Assembly (NCBI RefSeq): GCF_017897595.1
Contig: NZ_JAGKIK010000010.1
Location: 1-64,000, forward strand
From: Aquimarina sp. U1-2
GTDB taxonomy: Bacteria; Bacteroidota; Bacteroidia; Flavobacteriales; Flavobacteriaceae
Reading direction: 5' to 3'
Length of the DNA: 64,000 nt
Shown: one piece after another, positions 53,921 through 63,737 of the stretch
Numbering within the stretch: the first letter of the stretch is position 1
Layout of the letters: every line of letters starts with the position of its first letter
Made by a program: the position numbers and the translations under genes
Notes under the pieces: generated by a model
Seen by the model: only the letters and a program-made list of their open reading frames with translations
What the model was told of the DNA's origin: nothing
The model's database searches: none

Positions 53921-55987
53921 TTAATTAATAACTGCACCAGAATTCACGCCATCCTCATCGGGATTCAAAAACACTAATTTACCATTAGGGGTTTCAGTCA
54001 TCAAGATCATACCTTCACTTTCGACCCCACGTAGTTTTCTTGGAGCGAGATTCACCAAAACAGTTACCTTTTTGCCAATAACTTCTTCAGGATTAAAATG
54101 TTCTGCTATACCCGAAACAATGGTTCTTAGATTGATGCCTGTATCTACTTTAAGTACCAATAATTTTTTGGCTTTTGGCATTTTTTCGGCTTCAATGATC
54201 GTCCCTACACGAATATCAAGCTTAGTAAAATCTTCGAAACTTGCGGTTTCTTTTTGAGGCTCTATTGATTTGTTTTCAGCTTCGTTTGCTTTTTTGGTGG
54301 TTTCCAATTTTTCTAATTGTTTTTGAATTTCAACGTCTTCAATTTTAGAAAATAATAAGGCTCCCTTTTCAATTTGATGTCCTGCCGGAAGAAGCGCTTC
54401 TTTATGAGCAATATCATTCCAAGTAGATTCCAGATCAAGTCTGGAATGACATAGCATTGATTTTAACTTGATGCTTGTAAAAGGCAAAAACGGCTCTGAT
54501 AGTGTCGCCAGCGCAGATGCGATTTGCAAAGCCACATACATTACGGTTTTTGTACGTTTGTCGTCTGTTTTGAATGTTTTCCAAGGTTCTTCATCAGCAA
54601 GATACTTATTACCAAGCCTGGCTACGTTCATTAGTTCCTGGCTGGCTTCTCTAAAGCGATAACGCTCTATAGCACTTGAAATTACTGAAGGATAAGCTCG
54701 TAACTCGGTAAGCGTTTGTTGATCAACGTCAAAAAGTTCTCCTGGTGATGGAATAACACCTTTGTAGTATTTGTTCGTAAGAACGACTACTCTATTGATA
54801 AAATTACCAAAAATAGCAACCAATTCGTTATTGTTTCGAGCCTGAAAATCTTTCCAGGTAAAATCGTTATCCTTGGTTTCTGGGGCATTGGCTGTAAGCA
54901 CGTAGCGTAAAACATCTTGTTTATCAGGAAAATCCTGTAAATATTCATGTAACCATACTGCCCAGTTTTTAGAAGTGGATAGTTTATGACCTTCTAAATT
55001 CAAAAACTCATTGGCGGGTACATTTTCTGGTAAAATATAACTTCCGTCTGCTTTAAGCATACTTGGGAAGATGATACAATGAAATACAATATTGTCTTTG
55101 CCTATAAAATGAACCAGTTTTGTATTCTTGTCTTTCCAATACGGTTCCCAGTCTTTACTTTCTCTTTTGGCCCATTCTTTGGTTGAAGAAATATATCCAA
55201 TAGGGGCATCAAACCAAACATATAGTACTTTACCTTCGGCACCTGTTACCGGAACAGGAATCCCCCAGTCTAAATCTCGAGTTACAGCCCTAGGTCTTAG
55301 TCCATCATCAATCCAGGATTTAATTTGACCGTACACATTGGCTTTCCAGTCTTTTTTATGCCCTTTTAGTACCCATTCCCTTAAAAAATCTTCATATTGA
55401 TCCAAAGGTAAAAACCAATGTTTGGTTTGTTTTAGAATAGGTTTGGCACCCGAAATTGTAGATTTTGGATGTATAAGGTCTGTTGCATTAAGTGAGCTAC
55501 CACATTTTTCGCATTGATCGCCATAGGCTTCTTCATGACCACATTTGGGACATGTGCCTATCACAAATCGATCTGCCAGAAACTGTTTAGCTTCAGGATC
55601 GTATAATTGCTCTGTAGTTTCTTCGATAAATTTACCGTTGTTATGTAGTTTTTTAAAAAAATGAGATGCGGTTTCATGATGAACAGGAGCAGAGGTTCTG
55701 GAATAATTATCAAAAGAAATCCCAAAGTCGGCAAATGACTGTTTAATAATTTCATGATATTTATCTATGATTACTTGTGGGGATACGCCTTCCTTTTTTG
55801 CGCGCATAGGTATAGCAGCCCCATGTTCGTCGCTGCCGCATATAAAAGCAACGTCATTATTGGTTATCCGCAGGTATCGCGCAAAAATATCAGCAGGTAC
55901 GTAAACTCCGGCCAAATGCCCAATATGAATGGGTCCATTGGTATAGGGCAAGGCTGCTGTAATGGTATATCTCTCCTTTGTACTCAT
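53921..55987 (-). CDS. metG: methionyl-tRNA synthetase
   Basis: The ATG at 55987 ([18 protein letters not shown]) gives 688 residues; an ATG 48 bp upstream would add a hydrophobic extension absent from the family. The HIGH motif is in [10 protein letters not shown] and the KMSKS-type motif is KLSTS. Zinc-binding pairs are CPKCGHEE and CEKCG. The anticodon-binding region follows, then a C-terminal EMAP/tRNA-binding domain ([17 protein letters not shown]). An in-frame 27-bp palindromic insertion lies at 54425-54451. It charges tRNA-Met in the cytoplasm. Confidence 0.96.
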   Translation of the reverse strand: MSTKERYTITAALPYTNGPIHIGHLAGVYVPADIFARYLRITNNDVAFICGSDEHGAAIPMRAKKEGVSPQVIIDKYHEIIKQSFADFGISFDNYSRTSAPVHHETASHFFKKLHNNGKFIEETTEQLYDPEAKQFLADRFVIGTCPKCGHEEAYGDQCEKCGSSLNATDLIHPKSTISGAKPILKQTKHWFLPLDQYEDFLREWVLKGHKKDWKANVYGQIKSWIDDGLRPRAVTRDLDWGIPVPVTGAEGKVLYVWFDAPIGYISSTKEWAKRESKDWEPYWKDKNTKLVHFIGKDNIVFHCIIFPSMLKADGSYILPENVPANEFLNLEGHKLSTSKNWAVWLHEYLQDFPDKQDVLRYVLTANAPETKDNDFTWKDFQARNNNELVAIFGNFINRVVVLTNKYYKGVIPSPGELFDVDQQTLTELRAYPSVISSAIERYRFREASQELMNVARLGNKYLADEEPWKTFKTDDKRTKTVMYVALQIASALATLSEPFLPFTSIKLKSMLCHSRLDLESTWNDIAHKEALLPAGHQIEKGALLFSKIEDVEIQKQLEKLETTKKANEAENKSIEPQKETASFEDFTKLDIRVGTIIEAEKMPKAKKLLVLKVDTGINLRTIVSGIAEHFNPEEVIGKKVTVLVNLAPRKLRGVESEGMILMTETPNGKLVFLNPDEDGVNSGAVIN
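54425..54451. repeat. 27-bp dispersed palindrome inserted in frame within metG
   Basis: The segment contains ATTCCAGA-TCAAG-TCTGGAAT (54427-54447), a stem-loop belonging to the widespread TCATTCCAGACTTGATCTGG-type dispersed repeat family. It encodes exactly nine residues, CHSRLDLES, between IKLKSML and the conserved [15 protein letters not shown]. The frame is kept. Confidence 0.75.
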
Positions 55988-56089
55988 AAATTTAAAAATA
56001 AGGCACAAAGGTAATAAAAGCCCTGATGCATCCAAAAGAGTAAGTTAAAAAGGAGCTTTCTATTGCTACGATAAATTGATCTCGGTTCG

Positions 56090-57724
56090 TTAGGAAATCA
56101 CTAAGGATTTACTATAATTTCCAGAATTCGTTTGTATTCGGTAAACATAAGGGCCTACGCTTAATCTTGTTTTAGCAGATTCTTTAACGTTGATTACCAG
56201 ATTTCTTCGCTCCATCAGCATTTCGTTGGCTAGTGTCGCCACTTTTTGACCAATCACATTAAACAATTCAACATTGATATGAGTCGTTTGTGGTGATGCG
56301 ATATTTATCAATATTTGATTACTGTTATAGATAAGGCTATGACTTAAGCTTTCCCCATTGATAGGGATATTACCACCACTAGTTCCTGAACAGTTAAACC
56401 CTAAATCTAAAGACTCAAAGGGTCCACCATTGGTATCGAGAAGGGCTTCGCCAACCATCCCTTCATCAATACATAACCAATCTTTCATCACAGTAGCATA
56501 TACTTTTCTAAAATCCATAGTGTTGGTGACATTGCCCCCTCGTGTTAAATTATTGAGATCAGGATGTTCTCCAACAAAACCATTACCGTTCAAACCGGTT
56601 CCAAAGAACATAATAGGAGCAGCAGTACCATGATCGGTACCTAGAGATCCATTTTCTCTAAATCTTCTTCCAAATTCAGACATCGTCATGGATAATACTT
56701 TGTCATCCCAGCCTGCAGCCGTAAGATCTGCATAAAAATTACTGATAGCTTCAGAAAAAGAAGTAAGTAATTGTTGGTGCCTTTGAATTTGATTGTTGTG
56801 TGTATCAAAACCGCCAAGGGTTACCATATACACTTTAGTTCCTAAATTACCTTTAATTAGTCGTGAAATGATACTGAATTGTCTACCCAGATTATCATCG
56901 ATATATCCTCCATAATCAGTAGACCTCTCATAAGCTGCACTAATGGTTTCTGCATAATTAAAAGTCGTATTGGTCGCTTCTCTTAAAAATCTTAGCTTAT
57001 CACCATAGGTACAATTTTCATCAACACCATCGAGATTATAAAAGGTTTCATTCTCTATGATCTGAAGTAACCTTCTTGGATTAGAAACAGCAAAAGAATA
57101 ATCACTATCTGGACCTTTAAAAACCAGGTTACCGATACTGCCTATCTGAATAGACGGCGGACTTGGTGGAGGATTGTCAAAATAATCGGGATAGATTCTT
57201 CCAAAATACCTACCCATAAATCCTGTTCTGTCGTCATCTAAGAGATTTGTATTCGCATAGATGTCTGATCCTTTAAAGTGTGACAATGACGAATTTTCAT
57301 ACCCTACACCATGCACAACTTTCATTTGCCCATCGCCCCATACTCTTTCGAGTTTGTTCATAGGCTTGGGCATTGCATAATCATCACTCAAGTTGATAAA
57401 TTCACTAGGAGGGATGTGTATTAATGGTCTTGCATTGGCATAAACATCGTAGTCATATACAGGTATGATGGTATTAAAACCATCATTACCACCTTGAAGC
57501 CTGACTAAAATAAGAATATTTTCATTTTCTGATTGACTTAGTGCCGTGGATAAGGGTGACGGTCTCGATACTGATAATGGCGTGTTAGCCAACATCATAG
57601 AACCGCCTCCTACAAGGCCTAAAGCTTGTAAAAAAGATCTTCTATTCCAATTTTTGTGCTCATCGGTATTACAATTACCGTTTTTATCTAATTTTATATG
57701 GGATGTATGATTGGTCTCGCACAT
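56090..57724 (-). CDS. DUF1501 protein with Tat-like signal and T9SS sorting domain
   Basis: The 544-residue protein has NRRSFLQALGLVGGG near its N-terminus, a twin-arginine-like motif, and then the DUF1501 (sulfatase-like) domain, with VRLQGGNDGFNTIIPVYDYD and TMSEFGRRFRENGSLGTDHG. The last ~75 residues form a T9SS type A domain (VELFNVIGQKVATLANE). It is adjacent to a DUF1800 gene, a known partnership of unclear function; both start codons lie in one transcription unit (DUF1800 first, 7-bp gap). Confidence 0.88.
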   Translation of the reverse strand: MCETNHTSHIKLDKNGNCNTDEHKNWNRRSFLQALGLVGGGSMMLANTPLSVSRPSPLSTALSQSENENILILVRLQGGNDGFNTIIPVYDYDVYANARPLIHIPPSEFINLSDDYAMPKPMNKLERVWGDGQMKVVHGVGYENSSLSHFKGSDIYANTNLLDDDRTGFMGRYFGRIYPDYFDNPPPSPPSIQIGSIGNLVFKGPDSDYSFAVSNPRRLLQIIENETFYNLDGVDENCTYGDKLRFLREATNTTFNYAETISAAYERSTDYGGYIDDNLGRQFSIISRLIKGNLGTKVYMVTLGGFDTHNNQIQRHQQLLTSFSEAISNFYADLTAAGWDDKVLSMTMSEFGRRFRENGSLGTDHGTAAPIMFFGTGLNGNGFVGEHPDLNNLTRGGNVTNTMDFRKVYATVMKDWLCIDEGMVGEALLDTNGGPFESLDLGFNCSGTSGGNIPINGESLSHSLIYNSNQILINIASPQTTHINVELFNVIGQKVATLANEMLMERRNLVINVKESAKTRLSVGPYVYRIQTNSGNYSKSLVIS

Positions 57725-57731
57725 AGCAGTA

Positions 57732-59267
57732 TTATTTTAATTGAAATTCGGGGATGTCGACAATATAGTCTAGAAAAGCATAGAACTGCTCTGCCACTTC
57801 ACTACGATCTAATCGCCAGATGGCAGGATCTACAGCATCTGGTTCGTAATACGTAGGTGGAAAAGCGTCTATATCTTTAAAAACACCAGAAATTTCGTTG
57901 TAAATTACCTCATCTTCTATACCGCGAGGGAAGAAATAATTGACCAAAGCTCTTACCACGATATCAACTTGTGGTCCGCTTAAGCTGGTATCAAGGTTAC
58001 CTTCAGCAGCTGTACCAATGGGTAATCCTACGACAAAATTTCTAAATTCTTCTGGGTTTTCACTCCAGGCGCGGTTGATCAAAAATCGGATACTCTCCCA
58101 GCGTCCGATAAGCAAATCGGGGCTAATCCAATCTTCGTCACCCTGCCATCCTTCTACATCGATAGGGTTCAAAACATCCTGACCTAAAACGCGCACTGTA
58201 TTTCTGAGAAAATCAGTACTATCCATCATCGGGTCATTAATTCCTAATTCATTGTAGAAGCAAATCATCAAATCACACGGGCTTTTAATGATCGCACCTA
58301 TAGCCTCTTGGTTATAGAAATGTTCACTTTTGAAGAGCTGCCGTAATACTGGAGCTATTTGAAAATTATTAGTTATAAAAGTTTGTGCCATTTGAGCCAC
58401 GATAGCTTCATTGCAAGTGGGACTCACAAAATAGGCATATAATTTTGAACAAATGAATGTAGCGACTAGCGTTTCTCGCTCCTGAAACAATATATTGATT
58501 ACATCATCGTATCCCCAATTGCCAGATTGTCCAAAAATCGTTTTATTCTCATTGCTAAATTGTTCCGGATTAAATAAGATATCTCCCCAGGGAATGCGAT
58601 TGGTGTTTACGTAGCCGGTAAGTGCTTTTGAGGTTTCTTGTATATCATCTTCGGTATATCCGTTATCTACGCCCAATGTGAAGAGCTCATACAATTCTCG
58701 GGCATAATTCTCATTGGGTCGGTTCTTTACGTTTTCGTCACCGTTAAGATATACCAACATGGCATTTGAAATACCAATATCATAAACAAAATCCCTAAAA
58801 TTACCTAATGCATGTATTTGTAAAAGATTATAATATTGTGATTGATATGCAGGACTTCTATAGGTTCTATCTTCGGTTACAAAATGGTTACTCCAAAATA
58901 AGGTGAGACGTTCCCTTACCTTATTTTGAATAAGGTCATTTATCATTTGATTTTTACCTTCTCTTCTGTAGAAACTTAAATCATTGTCGTCATTTGCCAT
59001 TTCGGCAGCCTCAAAATCGTCTCTGTTCCAAAATCCCCATGCCGGTGGCGATGTAGTATTTAGTGCTAATGCCTCATCGATTAGTGTATCGACAAGAGCG
59101 CCAGGATTATTTAAAGATAAAGCATTTAAAACTTCAGCTTTCGAAGCTCCAAAACCTATTCTTCGATAGAGATGATGTATTTTACTAACGTTCCATGGAT
59201 TCTCTGGAGAAGGAACATACATATCCAAAGAATCTAGATTACAAGAAGTATCAGATACCATAAGCAT
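57732..59267 (-). CDS. DUF1800 domain protein
   Basis: The 511-residue protein matches DUF1800: IHHLYRRIGFGASKAEV at the start, then ERLTLFWSNHFVTE, NYARELYELFTLGVDNGYTEDD, and EGWQGDEDWISPDLL. No clear signal peptide is present in the start used (59267). It is followed by the DUF1501 gene. This pair is widespread in Bacteroidota and other bacteria, but no reaction is established. Confidence 0.88.
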   Translation of the reverse strand: MLMVSDTSCNLDSLDMYVPSPENPWNVSKIHHLYRRIGFGASKAEVLNALSLNNPGALVDTLIDEALALNTTSPPAWGFWNRDDFEAAEMANDDNDLSFYRREGKNQMINDLIQNKVRERLTLFWSNHFVTEDRTYRSPAYQSQYYNLLQIHALGNFRDFVYDIGISNAMLVYLNGDENVKNRPNENYARELYELFTLGVDNGYTEDDIQETSKALTGYVNTNRIPWGDILFNPEQFSNENKTIFGQSGNWGYDDVINILFQERETLVATFICSKLYAYFVSPTCNEAIVAQMAQTFITNNFQIAPVLRQLFKSEHFYNQEAIGAIIKSPCDLMICFYNELGINDPMMDSTDFLRNTVRVLGQDVLNPIDVEGWQGDEDWISPDLLIGRWESIRFLINRAWSENPEEFRNFVVGLPIGTAAEGNLDTSLSGPQVDIVVRALVNYFFPRGIEDEVIYNEISGVFKDIDAFPPTYYEPDAVDPAIWRLDRSEVAEQFYAFLDYIVDIPEFQLK

Positions 59268-59366
59268 TCAAATTTTATTGTAGATTGAGGGACAATTTCC
59301 TTACAATATAGTAGTTTATAACGAAAGAGTTTGTTATTTAGTATGATAATTTTGAAATTTTAAGAG

Positions 59367-60263
59367 ATGTTTACCCCTAATTTTGTTAAAAAAGGTGATA
59401 AAATTGCAATCGTTTCTACGGCCAAAAAGGTGAATTATAGAGAGATTGAAGAGGCTATTTACTGGTTAAAACAATGGGGATTAGAACCGGTAAAAGGTTC
59501 AACAATAGATAAGGTTCATCATCAATTCGCAGGCTCTGATAGCGAACGAGTCGAGGATTTTCAACGCATGTTAGATTCAAATGATATCAAAGCCATCTGG
59601 TGCGCGCGAGGAGGCTACGGTACAATTAGGATATTGGATGGCATTGATTTTTCTGTCTTTAAAAAACAACCAAAGTGGATCATTGGGTATTCAGATATTA
59701 CCGTACTGCATTCTCATATTCACAATTTTAAGATTAAAACAATTCATGCTGCTATGCCATTTGATTTTTATAAAGGTACCCAGGCTTCTATAAACTCCTT
59801 AGAAGAAGTACTTTTTGGGCAGCTAGGTGCATATACCATTGCTTCTTCAAAAAAAAATAAGACAGGAAAAGGTTCAGGTCAACTTATAGGGGGTAATTTA
59901 TCGATATTGTATTCGCTATGTGGCTCGCCATCTGCGCTAGATACAGCGGGTAAGATTTTGTGTATAGAAGACCTTGATGAATATCTTTATCATATAGATA
60001 GAATGCTTTATAATTTGAAAAGAAACGGCTATTTTGATCAATTAAGCGGACTTATAGTCGGGGGCATGACCAAAATGCATGATAATATCATTCCGTTTGG
60101 AAGAAACGTTAAAGAAATAATTTTGGATATTGTTCAAGAATATGATTTCCCGGTTGCATTTAATTTTCCGATGGGGCATATTGAAGATAATCGTGCACTC
60201 ATTCTAGGCAGCAAAATCGCATTAGAGGTATCTAAAGAGAGTGTTAAATTTGAATATATATAA
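59367..60263 (+). CDS. LD-carboxypeptidase (S66 family)
   Basis: The 298-residue protein has the S66 triad regions: Ser in WIIGYSDITVL, Glu in CIEDLDEYLYHIDRML, and His in NFPMGHIEDNRAL. The oxyanion region is WCARGGYGTIRI. The family trims murein tetrapeptides to tripeptides in the cytoplasm during recycling. It is followed 2 bp later by yraN. Confidence 0.93.
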   Translation: MFTPNFVKKGDKIAIVSTAKKVNYREIEEAIYWLKQWGLEPVKGSTIDKVHHQFAGSDSERVEDFQRMLDSNDIKAIWCARGGYGTIRILDGIDFSVFKKQPKWIIGYSDITVLHSHIHNFKIKTIHAAMPFDFYKGTQASINSLEEVLFGQLGAYTIASSKKNKTGKGSGQLIGGNLSILYSLCGSPSALDTAGKILCIEDLDEYLYHIDRMLYNLKRNGYFDQLSGLIVGGMTKMHDNIIPFGRNVKEIILDIVQEYDFPVAFNFPMGHIEDNRALILGSKIALEVSKESVKFEYI

Positions 60264-60265
60264 TT

Positions 60266-60625
60266 ATGGCAGATCATCACCTATTAGGAAAAAAAGGAGA
60301 GCAATTGGCCGCCGATTTTTTAACCGATAAAGGATATGATATTTTAGAAAAGAACTATAGATACCTAAAATCTGAAATTGATATTATAGCCCGGCAGGGA
60401 GAAACAATTGTCGTTGTCGAAGTTAAAACCAGAAGTACTCCGGATTTTGGTAATCCACAAGATTTTGTAAAACCTAAACAAATTCAATTGCTTTTAAAAG
60501 CGATTAATCAATATGTTAAAAATCGTGATCTCGATGTAGAAATACGTTTTGATATCGTAGCTATTATAAAAAATGCGAGAGGTACAACAATCGAACATCT
60601 CGAAGACGCTTTTTATCATTTTTAG
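60266..60625 (+). CDS. UPF0102/YraN family nuclease-like protein
   Basis: The 119-residue protein has the restriction-endonuclease-like core seen in YraN: KGEQLAADFLTDKGYDILEKN, then SEIDIIARQGETIVVVEVKTRS with the D-EVK pattern. The function of the family is not settled; a DNA-related role is often assumed. It is coupled to the LD-carboxypeptidase gene. Confidence 0.92.
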   Translation: MADHHLLGKKGEQLAADFLTDKGYDILEKNYRYLKSEIDIIARQGETIVVVEVKTRSTPDFGNPQDFVKPKQIQLLLKAINQYVKNRDLDVEIRFDIVAIIKNARGTTIEHLEDAFYHF

Positions 60626-60733
60626 AAAAATGAAGTTTAATGTGTACAATGGTATACAGCACTACCAAAAACCTGATACGAATTAGTAGATTTATACCAA
60701 ATTTGGTAGTATAAAAAATTGTAGATTGGTTTT

Positions 60734-61861
60734 ATGATATCATTCAATAGTATAGATATTCTTCTCTTTTTAGGTATAAGTCAAGGTGTATTTTTGGCGT
60801 TGATGATTCAGGTTATCCAGCATAAAAACAGACTTGCTAATCGCACTTTGTCACTCATTTTGATCGTCGCCGCTATTATGCTTACTGGGCGGTTTTTTTA
60901 CACCCGTGGTACTAGCGTTGCGATCTTATTTCGGGTAGCATTATTTGTAGATATTTTAATTTTTGTTTTTGGCCCACTCCTGTTCTTATATTACAAGAGG
61001 CTATTGTATAACGAAGCATCGAAGTATCGTCTTCCATTCATTCATTTTGTTCCGGCACTGGGAATGTTTACCTATCATTTGTGGACCTATCGCTACACGC
61101 AAGAAGAATTTATAGTAATGGCAAATGATGGAAGACTTTGGCTTCCATTTGTTATCATAGAAACTGTTGGATTATTAAGTAACTATTACTATGGTTATAA
61201 AAGCTTCACTATTCTTCAGGAATACAAAAAAGAAGAACAAAAAAATCTGTCGTATTCCCAACGTTTAACTCCTTATTTAACTTCAGTTTTAATTACCGTA
61301 TTTTTGTTTTTACTATTATGGACAGTAAGTTATGTATTGTATTATTTCTTCGGAATCTATTCGTCATTTGTAAGTTATAATGCTATTTGGATTGCCATTT
61401 GTGTTTTTATCTATTGTATAGGTTTTTATAGTCTGAAGCAACCTGAATTTTTTAGAGTTCCTATCCCAGTAATTCAATCAAAATCAATAGCTAGAAATAG
61501 AGTTTCTGGAGAAGCGTTACACCAACTTACTAAAAACTTAGAATATTTGATGGTTGAAGAAAAGATATATCTCGATCACCGGCTTACTCTTACAGAACTG
61601 GCGCAAAAGTTAAATACATCTACGAATGATCTGTCGTGGTTGCTCAATACTATTCATAAAAGTAGTTTTTATGATTATATCAATACATACAGAGTACAAG
61701 AGTTTATTGAAAAAATTCACGAAGGAGCGCATCATCGCCATACCATATTAGCGCTATCATTGGATTCTGGATTCACTTCTAAATCCACGTTTAATAAAGC
61801 CTTTAAAACCGTGGTTCAAGACACTCCGTCGAATTACATTAAAAAGATGGAAGCTGCATAG
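60734..61861 (+). CDS. AraC-family regulator with N-terminal membrane domain
   Basis: The 375-residue protein has about seven hydrophobic helices (1-235) followed by a cytoplasmic AraC-type double helix-turn-helix (about 270-372), with LTLTELAQKLNTSTNDLSWL and GFTSKSTFNKAFKTVVQDTP. This membrane-tethered AraC architecture is common in Flavobacteria and implies an extracytoplasmic or lipid signal. The target may be the next gene, an NHL lipoprotein, in the same direction. Confidence 0.88.
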   Translation: MISFNSIDILLFLGISQGVFLALMIQVIQHKNRLANRTLSLILIVAAIMLTGRFFYTRGTSVAILFRVALFVDILIFVFGPLLFLYYKRLLYNEASKYRLPFIHFVPALGMFTYHLWTYRYTQEEFIVMANDGRLWLPFVIIETVGLLSNYYYGYKSFTILQEYKKEEQKNLSYSQRLTPYLTSVLITVFLFLLLWTVSYVLYYFFGIYSSFVSYNAIWIAICVFIYCIGFYSLKQPEFFRVPIPVIQSKSIARNRVSGEALHQLTKNLEYLMVEEKIYLDHRLTLTELAQKLNTSTNDLSWLLNTIHKSSFYDYINTYRVQEFIEKIHEGAHHRHTILALSLDSGFTSKSTFNKAFKTVVQDTPSNYIKKMEAA

Positions 61862-61991
61862 CATTGAAGTAGTGCAGTTTAAAGTTCAAATTTTCAGGGG
61901 TCATCGTAAAGGATGCGTACAGATGTACCCAAACGGTCGATACGCATACGGGTTCAATTTACTTTTATCTCAAACTTTAAAATTTAAACGT

Positions 61992-62924
61992 ATGAAAATT
62001 CGACCAAAAAAATCAACACATCTTAAACGGGCTATTGTATTTTTATCCTTTGGCTTTACTATTTTATTATCGTCTTGTTATGGCGACGGTATAGATCCCG
62101 ATCCTGAAGTGGAAACATTAATTAGCAATTTTGCGGCTAACGGAGCAGTTTCTGTAGACCGCCAAGGAACAATTTATGTATCAGAGTACGGAAGGTTCGT
62201 AGAAACCGGTGGTAGTGGTACACGAGTATTTAAGTTATCTCCGCACGGTAAAGTTTTAGATACTATTACAGGTTTATCAGGTCCTATGGGAACAGCAAAG
62301 GATTCTAAAGGAAATCTTTTTATAAATAACGATAACAATACGGTAAGAGGGCAAGTGTTAAAAATTTCTCCAAATAAAGAGCGAGAAGTTATAGCGTCTA
62401 TAGAGGGTTGGCCAAGTAGTATGGCAATCGATTATGAAGATAACTTGTATATTTCTAATTACACAGCACCTACAGTACATAAAATTACCCCAGATGGCAC
62501 AGTTTCAGTATATGCAGAGGATCCTCGATTATTAGGGGGTGTAGGTATCGATTTGGATAGTAAGGGCAATGTTATCGTTGCGAACTTCTACACTGCCACA
62601 ATTTACTCGATTGATAAAAATGGAGAAGTATCTTTAATTGCGAATATACCCGATATAGTGATTCAAAATTTTGGAATCGGTTACATTACCGTAATTAACG
62701 ATGTGATTTATGCGACGGGTATAGCGGTTAACTATATCTATAGTGTATCTATGGATGGCACTATAGAAACAATCGCAGGTAATGGTGAAGCGGCACAAGT
62801 TGACGGACCTTTATTAGAAGCCTCATTCAGTAATCCTAATGGGATAGCCGCTAATAAATTCAGAAAAACATTATATATCTCAGAGTACACCGGAGTAGGG
62901 GGAGTTCGGAAGATTAAGCTTTAA
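61992..62924 (+). CDS. NHL-repeat lipoprotein
   Basis: The ATG at 61992 gives 310 residues with a lipoprotein signal (ILLSSC near residue 28). An upstream in-frame start at 61872 would place a 40-residue hydrophilic extension before the signal, which is unlikely. The mature part is a beta-propeller of NHL-like repeats (GPMGTAKDSKGNLFINND, PSSMAIDYEDNLYISNYT, GGVGIDLDSKGNVIVANFY, NPNGIAANKFRKTLYIS). Ligand unknown. Confidence 0.85.
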   Translation: MKIRPKKSTHLKRAIVFLSFGFTILLSSCYGDGIDPDPEVETLISNFAANGAVSVDRQGTIYVSEYGRFVETGGSGTRVFKLSPHGKVLDTITGLSGPMGTAKDSKGNLFINNDNNTVRGQVLKISPNKEREVIASIEGWPSSMAIDYEDNLYISNYTAPTVHKITPDGTVSVYAEDPRLLGGVGIDLDSKGNVIVANFYTATIYSIDKNGEVSLIANIPDIVIQNFGIGYITVINDVIYATGIAVNYIYSVSMDGTIETIAGNGEAAQVDGPLLEASFSNPNGIAANKFRKTLYISEYTGVGGVRKIKL

Positions 62925-62998
62925 GACTTATAGTTTTAAAATTTTATTGAATGTGCACAAAATTACCTAGGTGTTAAAAAGCTATACTAGGATGTTAC

Positions 62999-63056
62999 AT
63001 CGAGCGCAGTCGAGACCTTGTTGTTTTACAAAAATGACCTCTCGACTTCGCTCGAG
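62999..63056. repeat. palindromic repeat of the CGAGCGCAGTCGAG family
   Basis: CGAGCGCAGTCGAGA (63001-63015) pairs with TCTCGACTTCGCTCG (63040-63054), one mismatch, with a 24-nt loop. The same core is in the element at 15410-15549. As a stem-loop it lies just after the NHL gene and could act as a terminator. Confidence 0.65.
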
Positions 63057-63215
63057 GTGACAGAGGCAAAATTGTAACTACTGGAAATCAATAGTTTAAT
63101 TGTCGAACTCAGATTACATGGTTGAATTCTTGGTTTTTAAACTAAGAGTTCAACCTTTGTTTTTTTAGCTTCGGTTTTGATGTGATTTATGTATTATGAC
63201 TCAGAATTTTCGGAT

Positions 63216-63524
63216 TTATGCTGCTATCTGTATCGACCTAAGATAATGTTTTACATGATAAAACATGATTTGCTTACTCATAACATCATCATTATTAGTG
63301 CTAAAAAGATAACCAAAAGAATAATTCAATGAAAATTCATCAATATCCATAAGTTCGGGATAATGTCTATAGTTCTCTATTGCTTCTTGATATTGGGTCA
63401 ATAAATTTGAATAGTTGATAGCGAAAGGCTTATTTTTAAAACAATGTATACTGGTATCTACCGCAACAGTCGATGCGTGAGAAGTAGTATTTAGAACGTC
63501 TACTGTTTCTTTTTTCGGTATCAT
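63216..63524 (-). CDS. small hypothetical protein
   Basis: The 102-residue protein has no recognised domain. It has aromatic-rich stretches (FSLNYSFGYLFST, MFYHVKHYLRSI) and no signal peptide. The start at 63524 is an ATG. The region is coherent across its length, so it is probably a real gene, but no function is proposed. Confidence 0.45.
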   Translation of the reverse strand: MIPKKETVDVLNTTSHASTVAVDTSIHCFKNKPFAINYSNLLTQYQEAIENYRHYPELMDIDEFSLNYSFGYLFSTNNDDVMSKQIMFYHVKHYLRSIQIAA

Positions 63525-63737
63525 AGTGTTGAATGGGTTGCTCTATACATTCTAAAGTCGTACTTATTTACGTAGAGTCTTGAAAATCGATGTAAATTTA
63601 TAAAAATATATCGATAAAAAACAAATTTAATCGATAAAAAGTATTTTTATGGAAATTACGTACCCTTTTTACGTTATTAATGTAAGAAATATTTGTTTTT
63701 TCTTACAATTATTTTCTATCTTGTTATATCTTATCAG

